DNA of 64,000 nt from Leuctra nigra (Eukaryota > Arthropoda > Insecta > Plecoptera > Leuctridae). Below the pieces are notes generated by a model. The model did not search any database, was not told the origin of the DNA, and saw only the letters and a list, made by a program, of their open reading frames with translations. A program made the translations under genes and the position numbers. Shown piece by piece: positions 57,101 through 61,018 of the stretch; the stretch's first letter is position 1, and every line of letters begins with the position of its first letter. The stretch is taken from the NCBI GenBank assembly GCA_934045905.1, contig OW203764.1, positions 23,369,109 to 23,433,108 on the forward strand, read 5' to 3'.

Positions 57101-57722
57101 ATTGTGCCAACCAGTATTTTAAATCGCTTTGTCACAGAGTAGATGTCTGCATTTAATGTACATGCTAGGTGATGTGGTAGCGGCCATGGATAATAAAAAT
57201 CAAATCCTGCACTCTTGGATTCATATTGTGTGAAACCTTTTATCTCAATGCTATATGAGCTTGCTTGTCAGAAATTAAATCGGATAATATGATGCTGAAT
57301 AAGCCATTCAGCATCAATATTCAATACATCACATTTCTTACAAGAAACAGATACAAAAACCATTTGGTTCAGTGGTGCATAAATACATAATTAATTACAA
57401 TATGTTTTACAGTTTTGTACTAATTTAAATTTTTGGTACACATTGGTGCTCATGTCATAGACAGAAATTGTACTCGGTGGGCTAAAAGTGTTGTCAGTGC
57501 ATGTTGCAAACTTTTCAACCAATTCCCATTAAATTCCTTAAAGAGTCGTCGTTTGTTAATGAAAGTGGGTTGATTGTGCAGCGAGCGGGACAGAAGCTGC
57601 GCCTGAACGGAATCCTCCTGGCTCTGCTGGCTCGTCTGCCCAGCAAGCAGCCGCTCGACGTGTCGTACCTCCTCGAGCCCGGCCGGCGGCATCGGAAGAA
57701 GACGGCCGTGCTCAACACGTGA
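8684..57722 (+). CDS. ash1: ash1, histone H3 lysine-36 N-methyltransferase ASH1 (ASH1L orthologue), complete
   Basis: Trithorax-group nuclear methyltransferase that dimethylates H3K36 and counteracts Polycomb silencing, working with MRG15 and NURF55 in the family. Twenty-five coding exons with mutually compatible phases give 2,552 residues and a TGA stop; insect and vertebrate family members are about 2,200-2,970. Order of parts: acidic Ser/Asp region (82-180), the [17 protein letters not shown] block shared with vertebrates (~169-188), Lys/Ser/Pro-rich regions, AT-hook GRP cores at 592, 673 and 716, FxLP motif FRLP at 1703-1706 (MRG15 contact), AWS (~1747-1797), SET (~1799-1920) with GWG 1811, NHSC 1877-1880 and the catalytic-type Tyr 1913 in YDYNF, postSET Cys 1928/1930/1935, another GRP at 1961, bromodomain (~2085-2195), PHD (2222-2262, all eight ligands) and BAH (~2285-2440). 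The start Met at 8684 is chosen because the frame upstream has no ATG before the acceptor. The gene is intact, with very large repeat-filled introns. Confidence 0.95.
8884..9012 (+). CDS. ash1: ash1 exon 2 (residues 39-81)
   Basis: After TTGTTGTAG, phase 0, 43 codons beginning [11 protein letters not shown] and ending VDMDAIK before GTAAGC. No domain recognised. Confidence 0.85.
9013..10236 (+). other. ash1 intron 2
   Basis: AT-rich with many GTAGGTA/TACCTA words. Contains the MITE copy D1 (9407-9566). Otherwise nothing seen. Confidence 0.7.
9407..9566. mobile_element. Palindromic MITE, family D copy 1
   Basis: Ends ACCAATTCTTGAG and CACGAATTGGTCTC are inverted repeats, with CACGTTTTGAAACC / GTCAAAACGTGAATC just inside. 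The interior AAAACTTGAAACAGTTGACAAC is shared almost exactly with the copy at 16917. Confidence 0.7.
10237..10401 (+). CDS. ash1: ash1 exon 3 (residues 82-136, Pro- then Asp/Ser-rich)
   Basis: After TTTCCTAG, 55 codons in phase 0: a Pro-rich start ([14 protein letters not shown]) then an acidic run of GSD/SDS repeats. Donor GTAAGA. Confidence 0.88.
10402..12053 (+). other. ash1 intron 3
   Basis: 1.65 kb, AT-rich, with the TTAA-flanked palindrome at 10663-11109. The stretch 11115-12040 shows no gene; a pyrimidine-rich segment around 11500-11650 is unremarkable. Confidence 0.7.
10663..11109. mobile_element. 447-bp near-perfect palindromic MITE flanked by TTAA
   Basis: Two arms of about 210 bp are near-perfect inverted copies (for example GCAAGACCGAGGTGACGTGT and its complement ACATGTCACCTCGGTCTTGC), around a short AT-rich centre at ~10890. 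Ends read GGGCGGTCAT and ATGACCGGCC and both are flanked by TTAA (10659-10662, 11110-11113). TTAA duplication is the hallmark of piggyBac-type insertion, but the terminal bases are not the usual CCY, so the class is tentative. Confidence 0.7.
12054..12185 (+). CDS. ash1: ash1 exon 4 (residues 137-180)
   Basis: After TTGTTGCAG, 44 codons: [18 protein letters not shown] acidic Ser tract, then [13 protein letters not shown], which lines up with QQFSVKETNFSEG of vertebrate ASH1L. Donor is GTGCGC, weaker than consensus. Confidence 0.88.
12538..13312 (-). mobile_element. Family B repeat, copy B2
   Basis: Read on the minus strand it starts TTGAGCGAGCGTCTCC (13312 downward), runs through GGACCTCTGTTTTTTTTG, GAAATTTTGCACACATGTGG and CTGTTTGCTGACCCCTAATT, and ends GTGCTCGCTCATCAACGCG...GCGTTTTCCTAG followed by T. 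It matches B3 at 18062-19072 in opposite orientation. The interior is built of diverged ~100-bp units. CTAG followed by T is what Helitron 3' ends look like, but the 5' end does not start TC. Confidence 0.7.
13363..13556. mobile_element. Foldback MITE (AGGGCCGGT ... ACTGGCCCT)
   Basis: AGGGCCGGTCTTTGTACCTCTTGCT-like left end and AGCAAGAAGTACAAAAACTGGCCCT-like right end are inverted repeats of ~25 bp. The interior has a GCTAGCTAGCTAG run. No target duplication could be fixed. Confidence 0.65.
15132..15815 (+). CDS. ash1: ash1 exon 5 (residues 181-408, basic Lys/Ser/Pro-rich)
   Basis: After TTGAATTTCAG, 228 codons opening [16 protein letters not shown], the segment aligned with GNLKLKI of vertebrate ASH1L; the remainder is low-complexity Lys/Ser/Pro/Ala, probably disordered. 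Donor AAAAG|GTAAGG. Confidence 0.93.
16917..17076. mobile_element. Palindromic MITE, family D copy 2
   Basis: GGCCAATTCTTGAGATTCACGT at the left and ACGTAAATCTCAAGAATTGGCC-type at the right are inverted. The interior AAACTTGAAACAGTTGACAACTATTGC is near-identical to the copy at 9407. Confidence 0.75.
17083..17240. mobile_element. Palindromic MITE, family D copy 3 (diverged)
   Basis: Directly follows copy 2. Ends AAAATCGGCATTTTGAAACC and TTTTCAAAACGTCGATTTTAAG fold on each other, and GCTTAG/TGTCGACTT interior words relate it to copies 1 and 2. Confidence 0.5.
17241..18061 (+). other. Intron 5 spacer
   Basis: Contains CAGTGCAAACCTAGTGCAGCC...GAAAACGCCA at 17711-17745, a diverged relative of the TAA-flanked MITE at 48311, and a weak foldback at ~17374-17461 (CGTCAGTTTTTC ... 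GACCAACTGACG). No coding exon recognised. Confidence 0.5.
18062..19072 (+). mobile_element. Family B repeat, copy B3 (longest)
   Basis: Starts TTGAGCGAGCGAAGCGAGCG, has a T-tract of ~29 at 18115-18147, then successive diverged ~100-bp units each with 'GATC-TGAAATTTTGCACA' or 'AAAACTTTGCATGGTCATTGG' cores. Ends GTGCTCGCTCATCAACGCG ... GCGTTTTCCTAG followed by T. The terminal GAGCGAGC and the internal GCTCGCTC near the other end are inverted to each other, an arrangement seen in Helentron-like non-autonomous elements; that class is an inference. Confidence 0.7.
18793..18861. repeat. ATTC/AATC tetranucleotide-rich microsatellite
   Basis: Imperfect CAATCATTCAATCAT runs within family B copy B3. 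Confidence 0.7.
19073..20464 (+). other. Intron 5 spacer before the 82-bp satellite
   Basis: AT-rich, with a short CA run at about 20135-20146. No gene or defined element seen. The last ~60 bp become GC-rich and run into the satellite. Confidence 0.6.
20465..22030. repeat. 82-bp GC-rich satellite, 19 tandem units
   Basis: The unit contains GCGCATGTGCATATCATCC, TCTTGCGCGCTCGGAGGGTGG and CCCACAAGACATCGCGGATC. ATGTGCATATC recurs at 20487 and every 82 bp to 21958, except one 77-bp unit that lost 5 bp near 21020. Units are nearly identical; the main variable site after GCGGAT is CCTCG, CCGCG or CTTCG. Most units have a BamHI site. Because 82 is not a multiple of 3 and the unit lacks stops on this strand, all three plus-strand frames are open across the array. 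I regard this as a property of the repeat, not as three genes. Confidence 0.95.
22031..24111 (+). other. Intron 5 spacer after the satellite
   Basis: A C-tract of ~15 at about 22066-22081 follows the satellite. The rest is mixed-composition sequence without a recognisable exon. It includes the foldback at 23909-24112. Confidence 0.55.
23909..24112. repeat. Foldback with ~45-bp arms
   Basis: AAATTTTAATCATGATTAGATAAAATACAA on the left is the near-complement of TTGTATTTTATCTAATCGTGGTTAAAATTT on the right, with GGGTTATC/GGATAATCC inside. MITE-like; ends not resolved. Confidence 0.65.
24200..24470 (+). promoter_or_regulatory. CpG-rich candidate internal promoter of ash1 with E-boxes
   Basis: GC-rich block with CACGTG E-boxes at 24244, 24279 (inside the palindrome GTCACGTGAC) and 24408; a fourth lies downstream at 24867. 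It precedes the candidate leader and first exon ending at 25154. E-boxes of this type bind USF/Myc/MITF-like bHLH factors in animals. Promoter activity itself is an inference. Confidence 0.45.
24467..24800 (+). repeat. Imperfect tandem duplication, ~178-bp period, in the presumed leader
   Basis: GACGTGAATGTTTT(A/G)GGAGGTGACGC occurs at 24471 and 24649, followed each time by TTGTTGTTGTCGGAGATATTTT and, later, ACTTCATTATTGTTTGTGACAGTT at 24616 and 24771. The second unit is shorter by ~20 bp. Confidence 0.8.
25062..25154 (+). CDS. ash1: Candidate alternative first coding exon of ash1 (short isoform)
   Basis: ATG at 25062 in a good context (GGCGATGAC) opens [16 protein letters not shown]...; 31 codons end exactly at a donor ACAG|GTATGG with phase 0, matching the phase of ash1 exon 6 at 37183. 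Splicing would replace residues 1-408 with 31 new residues and give a ~2,175-residue ASH1 lacking the acidic and exon-5 regions. The same frame stays open upstream to ~24870 with other ATGs (for instance 24999). It could instead belong to an unrecognised nested gene, but I find no convincing partner exon before 37183. The sequence shows an exon-like unit; the link to ash1 is inferred. Confidence 0.45.
25155..27956 (+). other. Intron 5 spacer
   Basis: Contains a C-tract at about 26479-26500 and a CT-rich microsatellite at about 27140-27180. Around 27615-27775 two CCAAT boxes, a GGGCGGG box and TTATTTATAC lie in promoter-like order, without an exon I can attach. No gene recognised. Confidence 0.45.
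27957..28737. repeat. 48/49-bp GC-rich minisatellite, 16 units
   Basis: Core GCGACGACGCCGACTACAGC followed by CCGGGGACGTCG recurs 16 times. Units ending GGGACTTAACGCGGCTT are 48 bp and units ending TGGACATTACGCGGCTT are 49 bp. A three-unit block starting at 28302 is repeated 145 bp later at 28447, a higher-order duplication. Frames through it are by-products of the repeat. Confidence 0.93.
28928..29236. mobile_element. Palindromic MITE, ~310 bp (AAAAAGGCGGCCCCTAC ends)
   Basis: AAAAAGGCGGCCCCTACTTTTTTCT with AACGGCTT-ACCGATTG inside is mirrored at the right by CAATCGGTAAAGCCGTTTAG and AAAAAAGTAGGGGCCGCCTTTTT. A second inner pair (ATCTGTGCCTCTAGTGA / TCACTAGAGGCACAGAT) extends the symmetry. 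No coding capacity; target duplication not evident. Confidence 0.8.
29237..29846 (+). other. Intron 5 spacer
   Basis: Includes GACGACACCAATGTCGGGACATCGG at ~29315, reminiscent of a decayed minisatellite unit. A 103-codon frame at 29508-29819 shows no recognisable domain and I do not call it. Confidence 0.45.
29847..30335. repeat. 130-bp tandem repeat, 3 full units and a partial fourth
   Basis: CTCATGTCCGCGATAATGGCTCGCA starts at 29851, 29981, 30111 and 30241, exact 130-bp steps. Each unit holds CACGTGACTCACCCCACCTG, CGGTGAATCAGGGGGCC and GGGGCCTCATGAG. The first three are almost identical; the fourth has internal deletions. Confidence 0.93.
30336..30703 (+). other. Intron 5 spacer between tandem arrays
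   Basis: No gene or repeat of note; a TGGTCAAACAAGGTTGGTTGG segment near 30530 is unremarkable. Confidence 0.5.
30704..31094. repeat. ~41-bp tandem repeat, about 8 units
   Basis: CCTGACCTGCCCTGGCCGTGACTGCTGTCAC-type units repeat eight times. The last three (from about 30959) are exact 41-bp units with CACGTAT linkers; earlier ones use CCGCCCCTGGTGT linkers and vary in length. Confidence 0.88.
31185..31490 (+). repeat. tRNA-derived SINE-like fragments
   Basis: GGGTTCGATCCCCG at about 31208 and GAGTTCAATCCCCG at about 31462 resemble RNA polymerase III B boxes, and TGGCTCAGTGTGTAGAGC at about 31273 resembles an A box. None folds into a complete tRNA cloverleaf by eye, so I read these as SINE pieces, not tRNA genes. 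Confidence 0.4.
31491..33472 (+). other. Intron 5 spacer
   Basis: Mixed composition, no exon or defined repeat recognised. Confidence 0.5.
33481..34203. mobile_element. hAT-type non-autonomous element with perfect 8-bp target duplication
   Basis: Ends CATAGGCGTGCG and CGCACGCCTATG are perfect inverted repeats of 12 bp. Both are flanked by CTTCAAAA (33473-33480 and 34204-34211). Just inside are G/C runs (GGGGGGGCCGGGGGGG and GGCCCCCCCTAATG). Interior CCCTGCGGGGCA motifs occur twice (33615, 34058). No transposase. Confidence 0.85.
34212..37182 (+). other. Intron 5, last part
   Basis: 34500-34860 is moderately CpG-rich and ends in a good donor GAG|GTAAGC at 34855, but has in-frame stops and no ATG that would read into exon 6. 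The remainder is AT-rich up to the acceptor GTTTGTGCAG at 37182. Confidence 0.5.
37183..37527 (+). CDS. ash1: ash1 exon 6 (residues 409-523)
   Basis: 115 codons, phase 0, opening [17 protein letters not shown] and containing [12 protein letters not shown] and [18 protein letters not shown]. Donor GCAG|GTATTG. Target of both the long upstream exons and the candidate exon at 25062. Confidence 0.92.
37528..37926 (+). other. ash1 intron 6
   Basis: 399 bp of AT-rich sequence, nothing else seen. Confidence 0.85.
37927..38088 (+). CDS. ash1: ash1 exon 7 (residues 524-577)
   Basis: 54 codons: [20 protein letters not shown]... ending [11 protein letters not shown], phase 0, donor GTAACT. Confidence 0.92.
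38363..38541 (+). CDS. ash1: ash1 exon 8 (residues 578-637, AT-hook)
   Basis: [19 protein letters not shown] holds an AT-hook core RGRP at 591-594, a minor-groove DNA-binding motif also found in fly and human ASH1. Ends in phase 2 (AG|G) at GTAAGT. Confidence 0.93.
38542..40754 (+). other. ash1 intron 8
   Basis: 2.2 kb, 80 percent of which is the terminal-inverted-repeat element at 38774-40553. Confidence 0.85.
38774..40553. mobile_element. Non-autonomous DNA transposon with perfect 28-bp TIRs and 6-bp target duplication
   Basis: Left end 38774-38801 starts CCAAGAAGGTTTAAATGG and is the exact reverse complement of 40526-40553. GTTGTA flanks both sides (38768-38773 and 40554-40559). Sub-terminal zones on both sides are GC-rich (CGCGCGC, CACGCGGCCGG; CGGCTATAGTG...GCGCGGGG), the middle is AT-rich and contains no usable coding frame. 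The 6-bp duplication and TIR sequence do not point to a common superfamily that I recognise. Confidence 0.85.
40755..41127 (+). CDS. ash1: ash1 exon 9 (residues 637-761, two AT-hooks)
   Basis: Contains [13 protein letters not shown] (GRP 673-675) and [11 protein letters not shown] (716-718), two AT-hooks. Ends [13 protein letters not shown] in phase 0 before GTAAGT. Confidence 0.94.
41358..41553 (+). CDS. ash1: ash1 exon 10 (residues 762-827)
   Basis: Begins [19 protein letters not shown] and ends VLRGGK, phase 1, donor GTGAGT. No domain. Confidence 0.92.
41680..41909 (+). CDS. ash1: ash1 exon 11 (residues 827-903, very basic)
   Basis: Reads [16 protein letters not shown]... and ends [15 protein letters not shown]. 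The donor is GTTAGC, a poor match; the next exon joins in frame and continues vertebrate-like homology, so it is used. If unspliced, translation would stop six codons later at 41925. Confidence 0.85.
42189..42494 (+). CDS. ash1: ash1 exon 12 (residues 904-1005)
   Basis: [20 protein letters not shown] then [15 protein letters not shown] matches the DPDFIAELEELISRL and LPTIFRINF segments of vertebrate ASH1L, a conserved patch outside the named domains. Ends in an acidic/basic run. Donor GTAAGG. Confidence 0.93.
42785..44938 (+). CDS. ash1: ash1 exon 13 (residues 1006-1723, large low-complexity exon ending in FxLP motif)
   Basis: 718 codons. The first ~600 are Ser/Lys/Pro/Thr-rich and probably disordered. 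The end is conserved: [12 protein letters not shown], then [42 protein letters not shown] at 1703-1706 is the FxLP motif through which ASH1 proteins bind MRG15. Frame remains open past the donor CTG|GTGAGT but homology stops there. Confidence 0.96.
44939..45982 (+). other. ash1 intron 13, first part
   Basis: 1.04 kb of AT-rich sequence. Two GGGTGAACAATAGGCAGA copies at about 45523 and 45548 form a short direct repeat. No gene. Confidence 0.7.
45983..46356. repeat. Foldback terminus of family A copy A2
   Basis: Arms of ~150 bp from CCCATAAAAAACACTCCGTG to ACTTGGCGCATCGT and back to CACGGAGTGTTTTTTATGGG, loop AT-rich. The arm sequence matches those at 4190 and 50964, and paired substitutions (CTCCG/CGGAG here, CTTCG/CGAAG there) preserve the stem. 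Confidence 0.88.
45983..47285 (+). mobile_element. Family A composite repeat, copy A2 (ash1 intron 13, internally deleted)
   Basis: Starts TACCCATAAAAAACACTCCG with the foldback (45983-46356), continues with GACGTCATTTCCGGTTTCGG, CGTCACTTCCGGTTTCAAAATGG-type modules (near 46560, 46705, 46830), and ends TGGAGCGACCGCTCCACTAG. 1.3 kb against ~1.85 kb for A1 and A3, so some modules are missing. No coding capacity. Confidence 0.75.
47286..48310 (+). other. ash1 intron 13 spacer
   Basis: AT-rich. GGCGTTGCATTCTCCAGC is present twice in tandem at about 47986-48021. No gene. Confidence 0.65.
48311..48422. mobile_element. 112-bp MITE flanked by TAA
   Basis: TGGCGTTTTTCACTGG and CCAGTGGAAAACGCCA are terminal inverted repeats; TAA occurs on both sides (48308-48310, 48423-48425). 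A 3-bp TAA/TTA duplication fits PIF/Harbinger-derived MITEs. A diverged copy lies at ~17640-17745. Confidence 0.65.
48509..48603. mobile_element. Short foldback (AAACCCTAC ... GTAGGGTTT)
   Basis: AAACCCTACTCTGGACAACGCC-GGTACTAAATATA is mirrored by TATATTTAGTACCG-CGGCGTTGTCTAGTGTAGGGTTT. MITE-like hairpin of ~95 bp. Confidence 0.65.
48634..48842. mobile_element. Penelope/retrozyme-like remnant with degenerate hammerhead core
   Basis: Flanked by an 11-bp direct repeat CTAGAATCGTT (48623-48633 and 48843-48853). Contains inverted segments CGGTTGAAGCTCCA and TGGAGCTTCAACCG. On the minus strand GATGACGGAACCATGTCCG then CCGAAACGTCG resembles the GAUGA-stem II-GAAA part of hammerhead ribozymes carried by Penelope-like elements, but the two bases before GATGA are AG rather than CT, so it would not be an intact ribozyme. 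The class is an inference. Confidence 0.4.
48919..49064. mobile_element. 146-bp MITE flanked by TAA
   Basis: GGCCGGGTAGGACCAA and TTGGTCCTACCCGGCC are perfect terminal inverted repeats with TCTGGAT-AAGTTAA continuing the symmetry; TAA flanks both ends (48916-48918, 49065-49067). Confidence 0.8.
49567..49795 (+). repeat. SINE-like sequence
   Basis: GGGATCAAGTCC resembles a B box preceded by GGTGCTGAATGGTC, a loose A box; GGGGGGCA at the start is mirrored by TGCCCCCC at the end. Composition differs from the AT-rich intron. Weakly supported. Confidence 0.3.
50027..50287 (+). CDS. ash1: ash1 exon 14 (residues 1724-1810, AWS domain)
   Basis: [19 protein letters not shown] leads into the AWS (associated-with-SET) zinc cluster: Cys 1751 and 1753 in ACNC, then [20 protein letters not shown] supports the SET fold and binding of cofactor and peptide. 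Donor AAG|GTTTGT is sub-optimal. Confidence 0.97.
50288..50654 (+). other. ash1 intron 14
   Basis: 367 bp of AT-rich sequence with an A-tract near 50500. Nothing else seen. Confidence 0.85.
50655..50841 (+). CDS. ash1: ash1 exon 15 (residues 1811-1873, SET part 1)
   Basis: [28 protein letters not shown] SET start (SAM-binding GWG), then [10 protein letters not shown] and [11 protein letters not shown]. Ends in a split Gly codon at GTGAGT. Confidence 0.98.
50964..51356. repeat. Foldback terminus of family A copy A3
   Basis: Arms of ~155 bp: AAAACACTTCGTGTAAAAATACC to AAAAATACTTGGCGCATCG and back, loop ~88 bp. The loop sequence, not only the arms, is shared with A1 (in the reverse direction), so the whole hairpin moved as a unit. 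Confidence 0.88.
50964..52819 (+). mobile_element. Family A composite repeat, copy A3 (full length, in the SET-splitting intron)
   Basis: Starts TACCCATAAAAAACACTTCG with the foldback (50964-51356). It is followed by a run of modules: GACGTCATTTCCGGTCTC near 51717, GACGTTACTTCCGG near 51839, GACGTCATTTCCGGTTTC near 51983, TGTCACTTCCGGTCTCAAAATGGCGG near 52107, GACGTCATTTCCGG near 52253 and GACGTCACTTCCGGTTTC near 52377. Then come a CTA microsatellite (52527-52543), unique sequence, and the end TGGAGCGACCGCTCCACTAG. Very similar to A1 over its whole length, which implies recent spread. No coding capacity. Confidence 0.8.
53074..53234 (+). CDS. ash1: ash1 exon 16 (residues 1873-1926, SET catalytic core)
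   Basis: [16 protein letters not shown] carries the NHSC motif (1877-1880), and [10 protein letters not shown] gives the conserved Tyr 1913. These are the cofactor-binding and catalytic residues of SET enzymes, all present. Donor GTATGA. Confidence 0.98.
53420..53942 (+). CDS. ash1: ash1 exon 17 (residues 1927-2101, postSET, AT-hook, pre-bromodomain)
   Basis: [20 protein letters not shown] is the postSET zinc site (Cys 1928, 1930, 1935) and the start of the autoinhibitory loop; [13 protein letters not shown] adds a fourth AT-hook core (1961-1963). An Ala run (~[12 protein letters not shown]) and [13 protein letters not shown] / [10 protein letters not shown] follow, the latter shared with vertebrate ASH1L. 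Confidence 0.97.
54057..54272 (+). CDS. ash1: ash1 exon 18 (residues 2101-2173, bromodomain)
   Basis: [48 protein letters not shown] and [10 protein letters not shown] form the bromodomain core. The position of the acetyl-lysine-binding Asn has FFG here, as in vertebrate ASH1L (YYG), so the domain is atypical. Confidence 0.96.
54273..55092 (+). other. ash1 introns 18 and 19 (with exon 19 between)
   Basis: Introns 54273-54577 (305 bp) and 54698-55092 (395 bp) are AT-rich with a TTTA run near 54330-54355; nothing else seen. Confidence 0.8.
54578..54697 (+). CDS. ash1: ash1 exon 19 (residues 2173-2213, end of bromodomain)
   Basis: [20 protein letters not shown] is the last bromodomain helix, followed by [12 protein letters not shown] as in vertebrate VGETASEA. 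Phase 1 both ends. Confidence 0.94.
55093..55353 (+). CDS. ash1: ash1 exon 20 (residues 2213-2300, PHD finger)
   Basis: [20 protein letters not shown] begins a PHD finger with ligands Cys 2222, 2224, 2236, 2239, His 2244, Cys 2247, 2259, 2262. [20 protein letters not shown] opens the BAH domain. The donor GTTAGT directly creates an in-frame TAG if not spliced. Confidence 0.97.
55442..55589 (+). CDS. ash1: ash1 exon 21 (residues 2300-2349, BAH)
   Basis: [14 protein letters not shown]..., ending [14 protein letters not shown]; matches the GDCVYLMRD and LDIFRIEKLWKNE segments of the family. Confidence 0.96.
55845..55953 (+). CDS. ash1: ash1 exon 22 (residues 2349-2385, BAH)
   Basis: [20 protein letters not shown] then [15 protein letters not shown], the most conserved BAH stretch of ASH1 proteins. 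Confidence 0.97.
56073..56303 (+). CDS. ash1: ash1 exon 23 (residues 2386-2462, end of BAH)
   Basis: [40 protein letters not shown] and [20 protein letters not shown] complete the BAH domain; 77 codons, donor GTAAGT. Confidence 0.97.
56304..57581 (+). other. ash1 introns 23 and 24 (with exon 24 between)
   Basis: Introns 56304-56682 and 56815-57581 are AT-rich. No repeat with clear ends and no gene seen. Confidence 0.8.
56683..56814 (+). CDS. ash1: ash1 exon 24 (residues 2463-2506)
   Basis: [20 protein letters not shown] then [10 protein letters not shown]; corresponds to the variable linker after BAH. Phase 0, donor GTAAGA. Confidence 0.85.
57582..57722 (+). CDS. ash1: ash1 exon 25 (residues 2507-2552, stop)
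   Basis: [20 protein letters not shown], then [19 protein letters not shown] matches the [27 protein letters not shown] end of vertebrate ASH1L in two parts. TGA at 57720-57722. Confidence 0.95.
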   Translation, partial: RAGQKLRLNGILLALLARLPSKQPLDVSYLLEPGRRHRKKTAVLNT

Positions 57723-60435
57723 GACTGGTTCGTCTGAGGGAGTTGGCCAAGAGGTTGCGGTGACGGAAGCACTTCAAGAGATGGACATTAGTATTTTTCA
57801 GTGGCATTTACTCCGTGCTTGATGGCCTCGATGCAATGCGATGGACAAAGGTGAACGCATTTGTTTTTATTTTGCAAAACTAAGATTTCATATTACTTTT
57901 TATTCAATCTCTAAGTACTAATCAATCTTGATTATTTCTATAAACATTACAAGGCAGATCACTTTCATTTTCAAATTATATTCAGCAAGTTGCCATATGT
58001 TGATACTCTTCAACTGATTAATTCTGACATAAGTTGATTGATTTTTTATATTTGTTCATGTATGTGCATCCCTTGTAATCGAGACCTATGGAAGATGTCA
58101 TGTAATGCCACGTCGAATCTTGCAAGAAATTCTAGATCTGACTACTTTCTCTGCAATATAATTTTATTTTTGGTATGTAGTTTCCAATGGAGTTTGATGT
58201 CAACGGTACAACTCAATTGTGCCTGTTAAAAGAGTGCAACCGAAAAATTGCTGTAGCTCGAATATTGTAGGTTACTATACATTTTATTTTCCGTAAATGG
58301 ATTTTAAGGTTTTTTAAATTCCCGGTGATGATGAGGTATTTTGTTACTTCTATGTTTAGTGTAGGTTTTTGTCTTATTGCGCCATATGGTATTAAAACTA
58401 TTTATTTTATTTATTTTAAAAGTAATTTTTTAAATGACGATTTTCATGAATTTTTTCATGTTGTAATACAACATAAATTAATAATGTTTTCTAGTAAATT
58501 ACCTAAAGTAACCATTATATTCTAATATTTGTATTTTAATAATTTACCTATTCTTTTTGTCATGAAATATCCAAATATTGCTGAAAAATACTACAAACGA
58601 ACAGAATTCCAACTCTCCTACAGACAAATATGAAATAAACATTTTACAACATAGAATCATACGTAACTATTCACAGTATCATGTACTGCAGTTGCCAATT
58701 ACAGTGTCAGTACGCTTAAGTACACTATATGTATCTACTTATCTAAATAGGCTATATGGTCCACTGGCCATAGTTTAAGCTTAAAGCTACTCGGGCAGCA
58801 ACAATAGCACTTTCAATCATCATATTTCATAACACAGTGCACAGCTAATTAACCAATACATTTTATTTTAAGTCTTTGTTATGCATATTATAGTTTGTCG
58901 GCAGGTCATTACGTGTTTGTACAAAGTAGGCTAAAAAGTTGCAGTTTTGCCAAAACTTGTGAATTCTTTGCTTCACTCTACTGTAGCATTTATGAATATA
59001 TTTACTTGTACATAGTAAATGTACAATTTTCTATGAAATGGCTGGGAGGATGTTATGTCTGGTTATGGAAAAACAAATTGACACATTTCGAAACGAGCTT
59101 TCGGCAGAATGGAATGAAAAGTACAAAAAGTGTTCTGATCAGATTTTAATTTTTAATAATGAAAAAGCAAATTGAATGATGTTGTGGTATTTTAGCCAGT
59201 CTCCTAAAAAAAGAATGTAATAGAGTATATATTTTTATTGCTAGTCAGAGCCGAGGCGTTTACTATTTTAATATATCGAGTGAGTGAATTTGTCATATTT
59301 TCAATACTGGTACTACGAAGTAATTATATGATAGTGAAGTACAGTGGTGTAGCAAACAGCGGTTTTTTAAATCCATAAACTACTACTACTTTGTAGGTAT
59401 TCAAGTTGTACATTAATGTATTTATGTAAATTGTAGGTATTGTTAACAATTCTGACTCTTATTCAAGATTGGCTGTTATCAGTTATTTCAATGTATTTGA
59501 AAATCAATTCTCTCATTGTCAACCATTGGTATCATAGCCAAACTAGCCTAACTTCCTGGTCTTGTAATTTATATATATTGTAACATTTAATGTTAAATTA
59601 TACCTAAGTAACTTATAGTACCTATATTGGTTGATAAAATTAATTTTAATGTTTTATTTTGATATGTTAAAAAGTCACTGTCATTAAACCAGTGTGCAAC
59701 TCCAATTAAAAACTAAGTAATACTACCTAATTAGGTTATTTTGTCAATAGATGTACCTCTTATCAAAAAATACCACTTGGTTCAATGAAAACATTATAAT
59801 ATCATACATTGTAAAAAATGCATGAACCCACATGTGATAGCAGCTGGTTCAGTCGGAGTTAGGTATGTTTGGCGAAAATGTTGCATATAAGTGTCATGTG
59901 AGTATAGTTACTTACGAATAGTATCACAGATGTAACTGGTGAAATGTGCATGGCCTTTTGTTAAAACTTTGGTGTTTAAAAAACATGAAAGCCGTTAGAA
60001 AATAGGTACATAACATCTTGTGATAATTGAGCAATAAGGTAACTATACTACGTAATTCATTGTAAAAATCGAAAATTGAATTGAAATTTGAGAAAGTGTA
60101 ATTTAATGCCATCTTGTATATTAATGTTTACAGTTTAATGAAAACTTCAGTGTGTTATTTAGCAGCAGTGTTAATCTTTAATTCATAAGTCGTGCTTCTT
60201 ATTTACCCCTTACACTGGGCTATGAGGCTATAAGTTATTTATTATTGATCATAAGCATAAATAGTAGCAATATTTTAATTTTGAAAGCCATGTGACATTT
60301 ATTTTATTATGTGGCAAGTTGTACTGAATAACATTTTATTAAGTAGGTTAATAAACTATAATGTCATCACATTTGAAATATTGTTTTTAATTTTTATATG
60401 AAGTTGCCTTTCCAAACCATTCCAATTCCTAAAGT
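57723..60435 (+). other. Probable long 3' UTR of ash1
   Basis: 2.7 kb of AT-rich sequence without mobile elements or long frames. AATAAA occurs at 60350-60355 and there are several earlier AATAAA/ATTAAA variants, so the true end is not decidable from sequence. The absence of repeats, unlike the introns, supports it being transcribed exon. Confidence 0.4.
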
Positions 60436-60540
60436 TGGTTTACAGCTCTAAATGCCGACCTTGAAAGATGAACACGGTTTATCTTGCAAGGTCAGCACTT
60501 GCGCCGAGCCACCCGATTGGCTAGCGTCGAGCTGTAAACA
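60436..60540. mobile_element. MITE, family M copy 1 (GGTTTACAGCTC ends)
   Basis: GTTTACAGCTC and GAGCTGTAAAC are inverted ends; GACCTTGAAAGATGAACACG / TTATCTTGCAAGGTC form an inner pair. A second copy lies at 62136-62266. Confidence 0.65.
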
Positions 60541-60582
60541 TGCTCTTCAGTCTTCTCCCATTTAATTTTTCGGGGTAAATTT

Positions 60583-61018
60583 TAGTGATGCCATCGGGTA
60601 GTAATTTTTGTACCCGGGTACCCGCCAGCAGTACCCGGGCGGGTACCCGCCATCTTAAAAAAAAAATAAAAATTTTATTTTTTTTTTTTTGGATTTTAAG
60701 ATGATGGAAGAATAAACAGTATACCTTTTGAGTTTTTAGGTATTGTTGCGCAATGGAAATAGCACAATTGAAAATACTGTCTGAGTGGGGACCAGAGTGG
60801 TGTTGGAGGGGTAAATTAGCGTGATGATTCCCGTTGGAGAGAGGAATGGCTTGATTGTATACTCCCCTGCTCAATTGGCGCAAAAAAACAAAATTTAATC
60901 AAAAAAAAAAAAAAAAAAAATTTTTTTACTTTTTTACTACTCGCGGGTTGTGAGTGTAACCCGGGTCTCCCATTACCCGGTTCTGACCCGGGTATCCGGG
61001 TACCCGATGGCATCACTA
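60583..61018. mobile_element. hAT-type MITE, 436 bp, perfect 18-bp TIRs and 8-bp target duplication
   Basis: TAGTGATGCCATCGGGTA at 60583 is the exact reverse complement of the right end (61001-61018). GTAAATTT flanks both sides (60575-60582, 61019-61026). Inside are repeated ACCCGGGTACCCG-like words and two A/T tracts. No coding capacity. Confidence 0.9.
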